From positions 2,628,825 through 2,692,824 of the forward strand of contig JANPWX010000081.1 in assembly GCA_024734555.1 (NCBI GenBank): a DNA stretch of 64,000 bases, read 5' to 3'. Under the pieces are notes generated by a model. The model did not search any database. It saw only the letters and a list, made by a program, of their open reading frames with translations, and had not been told where the DNA came from. Every line of letters begins with the position of its first letter. Position 1 is the first letter of the stretch. Position numbers and translations under genes: made by a program. The DNA comes from Trochalopteron elliotii. Taxonomy: Eukaryota > Chordata > Aves > Passeriformes > Leiothrichidae. This document shows positions 63,401 to 64,000 of the stretch, piece by piece.

Positions 63401-64000
63401 AAAATTCCAAACTATTTTGAATAGCTCTCTTTCAGTACTACAGAAAATACTGCCAAGACCAAATGGTAAAACGGTGTACATTTCAGTTATTGTGAACAAT
63501 TCTGTCAGGTCTACCATGCATAATAAGATGGGGTGCTGTAAGTTCTTCTATAAAGTTCATTTTGATTTGAAATGCAACTGTGAAAAACTTCCATAGGAAA
63601 ATAGAAATTTCCTATTATGCTATGTTTTAACTGATACTTTATCTTCTGCATCAGTTATTACTCATAAGGACCCTTCAAAGACATGGCAAAAATTTTTACC
63701 ATATTCTGAGCTTTTAGAAAGAGAACTTAAAGTTATATTCTAAGCTTCTCTCTATATTATTTCATGTTTGCATGCTGTTATTCTGTTTTTGGAGGAACGT
63801 GAACAATTTTAAAACATAAGTAAGAAATATGGAATATTATTATTTGCATACATGCCTTTTACAAATATTCTAGTCATAAATGAACTTCAGAAAATGGTGC
63901 ATATCCCATTTGTATTATAACATAGTCCAAAATATTTTTTTATCATACTAAACATAACTTGCTATCTTTTCATTACCTGCAGAATTTGAACTCAGTTTAT
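60426..64000. other. Non-coding AT-rich stretch to window end
   Basis: No supportable gene or repeat family. A short direct repeat of AGATCTTAAAAA-type words occurs at 62768-62795 and again near 62811. A G-run lies at 63000-63007. The minus-strand frame at 63275-63517 shows no motif. Confidence 0.5.

Noticed and set aside
1..64000. CRISPR arrays, bacterial operons, tRNA, rRNA or a novel defence-type system
   Set aside because: No regularly spaced direct repeats with unique spacers, no clustered long frames and no cloverleaf or rRNA motifs. The repeat content is that of a bird nuclear genome.

Overview
The window is vertebrate nuclear DNA, almost certainly from a bird. The main evidence is at least eight 5'-truncated CR1 LINE fragments, several ending in the diagnostic CR1 3' terminus (short ATTCTRTG octamers). 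Two LTR fragments also match avian ERVL-type endogenous retroviruses as I remember them. A passerine is my guess, but the sequence alone does not prove the order. The DNA is AT-rich, has no operons and no tRNA or rRNA, and I see no complete protein-coding gene. It looks like a gene desert or a very long intron.

Layout: 0.4-0.7 kb, a truncated ERVL LTR (+). 2.6-2.9 kb, a CR1 (+). 4.7 kb, a MIR-like SINE remnant. 12.0-12.4 kb, a CR1 (+). 16.4-16.6 kb, a CR1 (-). 18.1-18.3 kb, a cluster of GTCA/TGAC inverted repeats. 21.5-21.8 kb, an old CR1 (+). 23.7-24.9 kb, two CR1s (-), one still carrying an open C-terminal ORF2 segment. 28.8-29.1 kb, a diverged CR1 (-). 30.5-31.0 kb, the longest open frame. 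31.2-31.9 kb, the longest CR1 (+), with a doubled 3' terminus. 33.0-33.2 kb, an open frame on the minus strand with two hydrophobic segments behind a splice-acceptor-like site. 39.8 kb and 60.3 kb, TA-rich microsatellites with perfect palindromes. 43.7 kb, an AAGGG pentanucleotide array. 44.0-45.0 kb, a solo-like ERVL LTR (-). 47.6-48.1 kb, a CpG- and G-rich block with a strong splice donor on the minus strand. 58.1-58.6 kb, a 378-base assembly gap between AAGGG and AAAGG arrays.

The best candidate for a functional element is the CpG-rich block at 47.6-48.1 kb, which looks like a promoter plus non-coding first exon of a minus-strand transcript. A few exon-like segments (27.9, 33.0, 45.1 and 51.7 kb) have open frames with at least one plausible splice signal, but I recognise none of them and each could be chance. 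I found no novel multi-gene system. The interesting items are structural: the tandem CR1 3' ends, the possible G-quadruplex arrays and sequencing gap, the palindromic microsatellites, and the isolated CpG-rich block.
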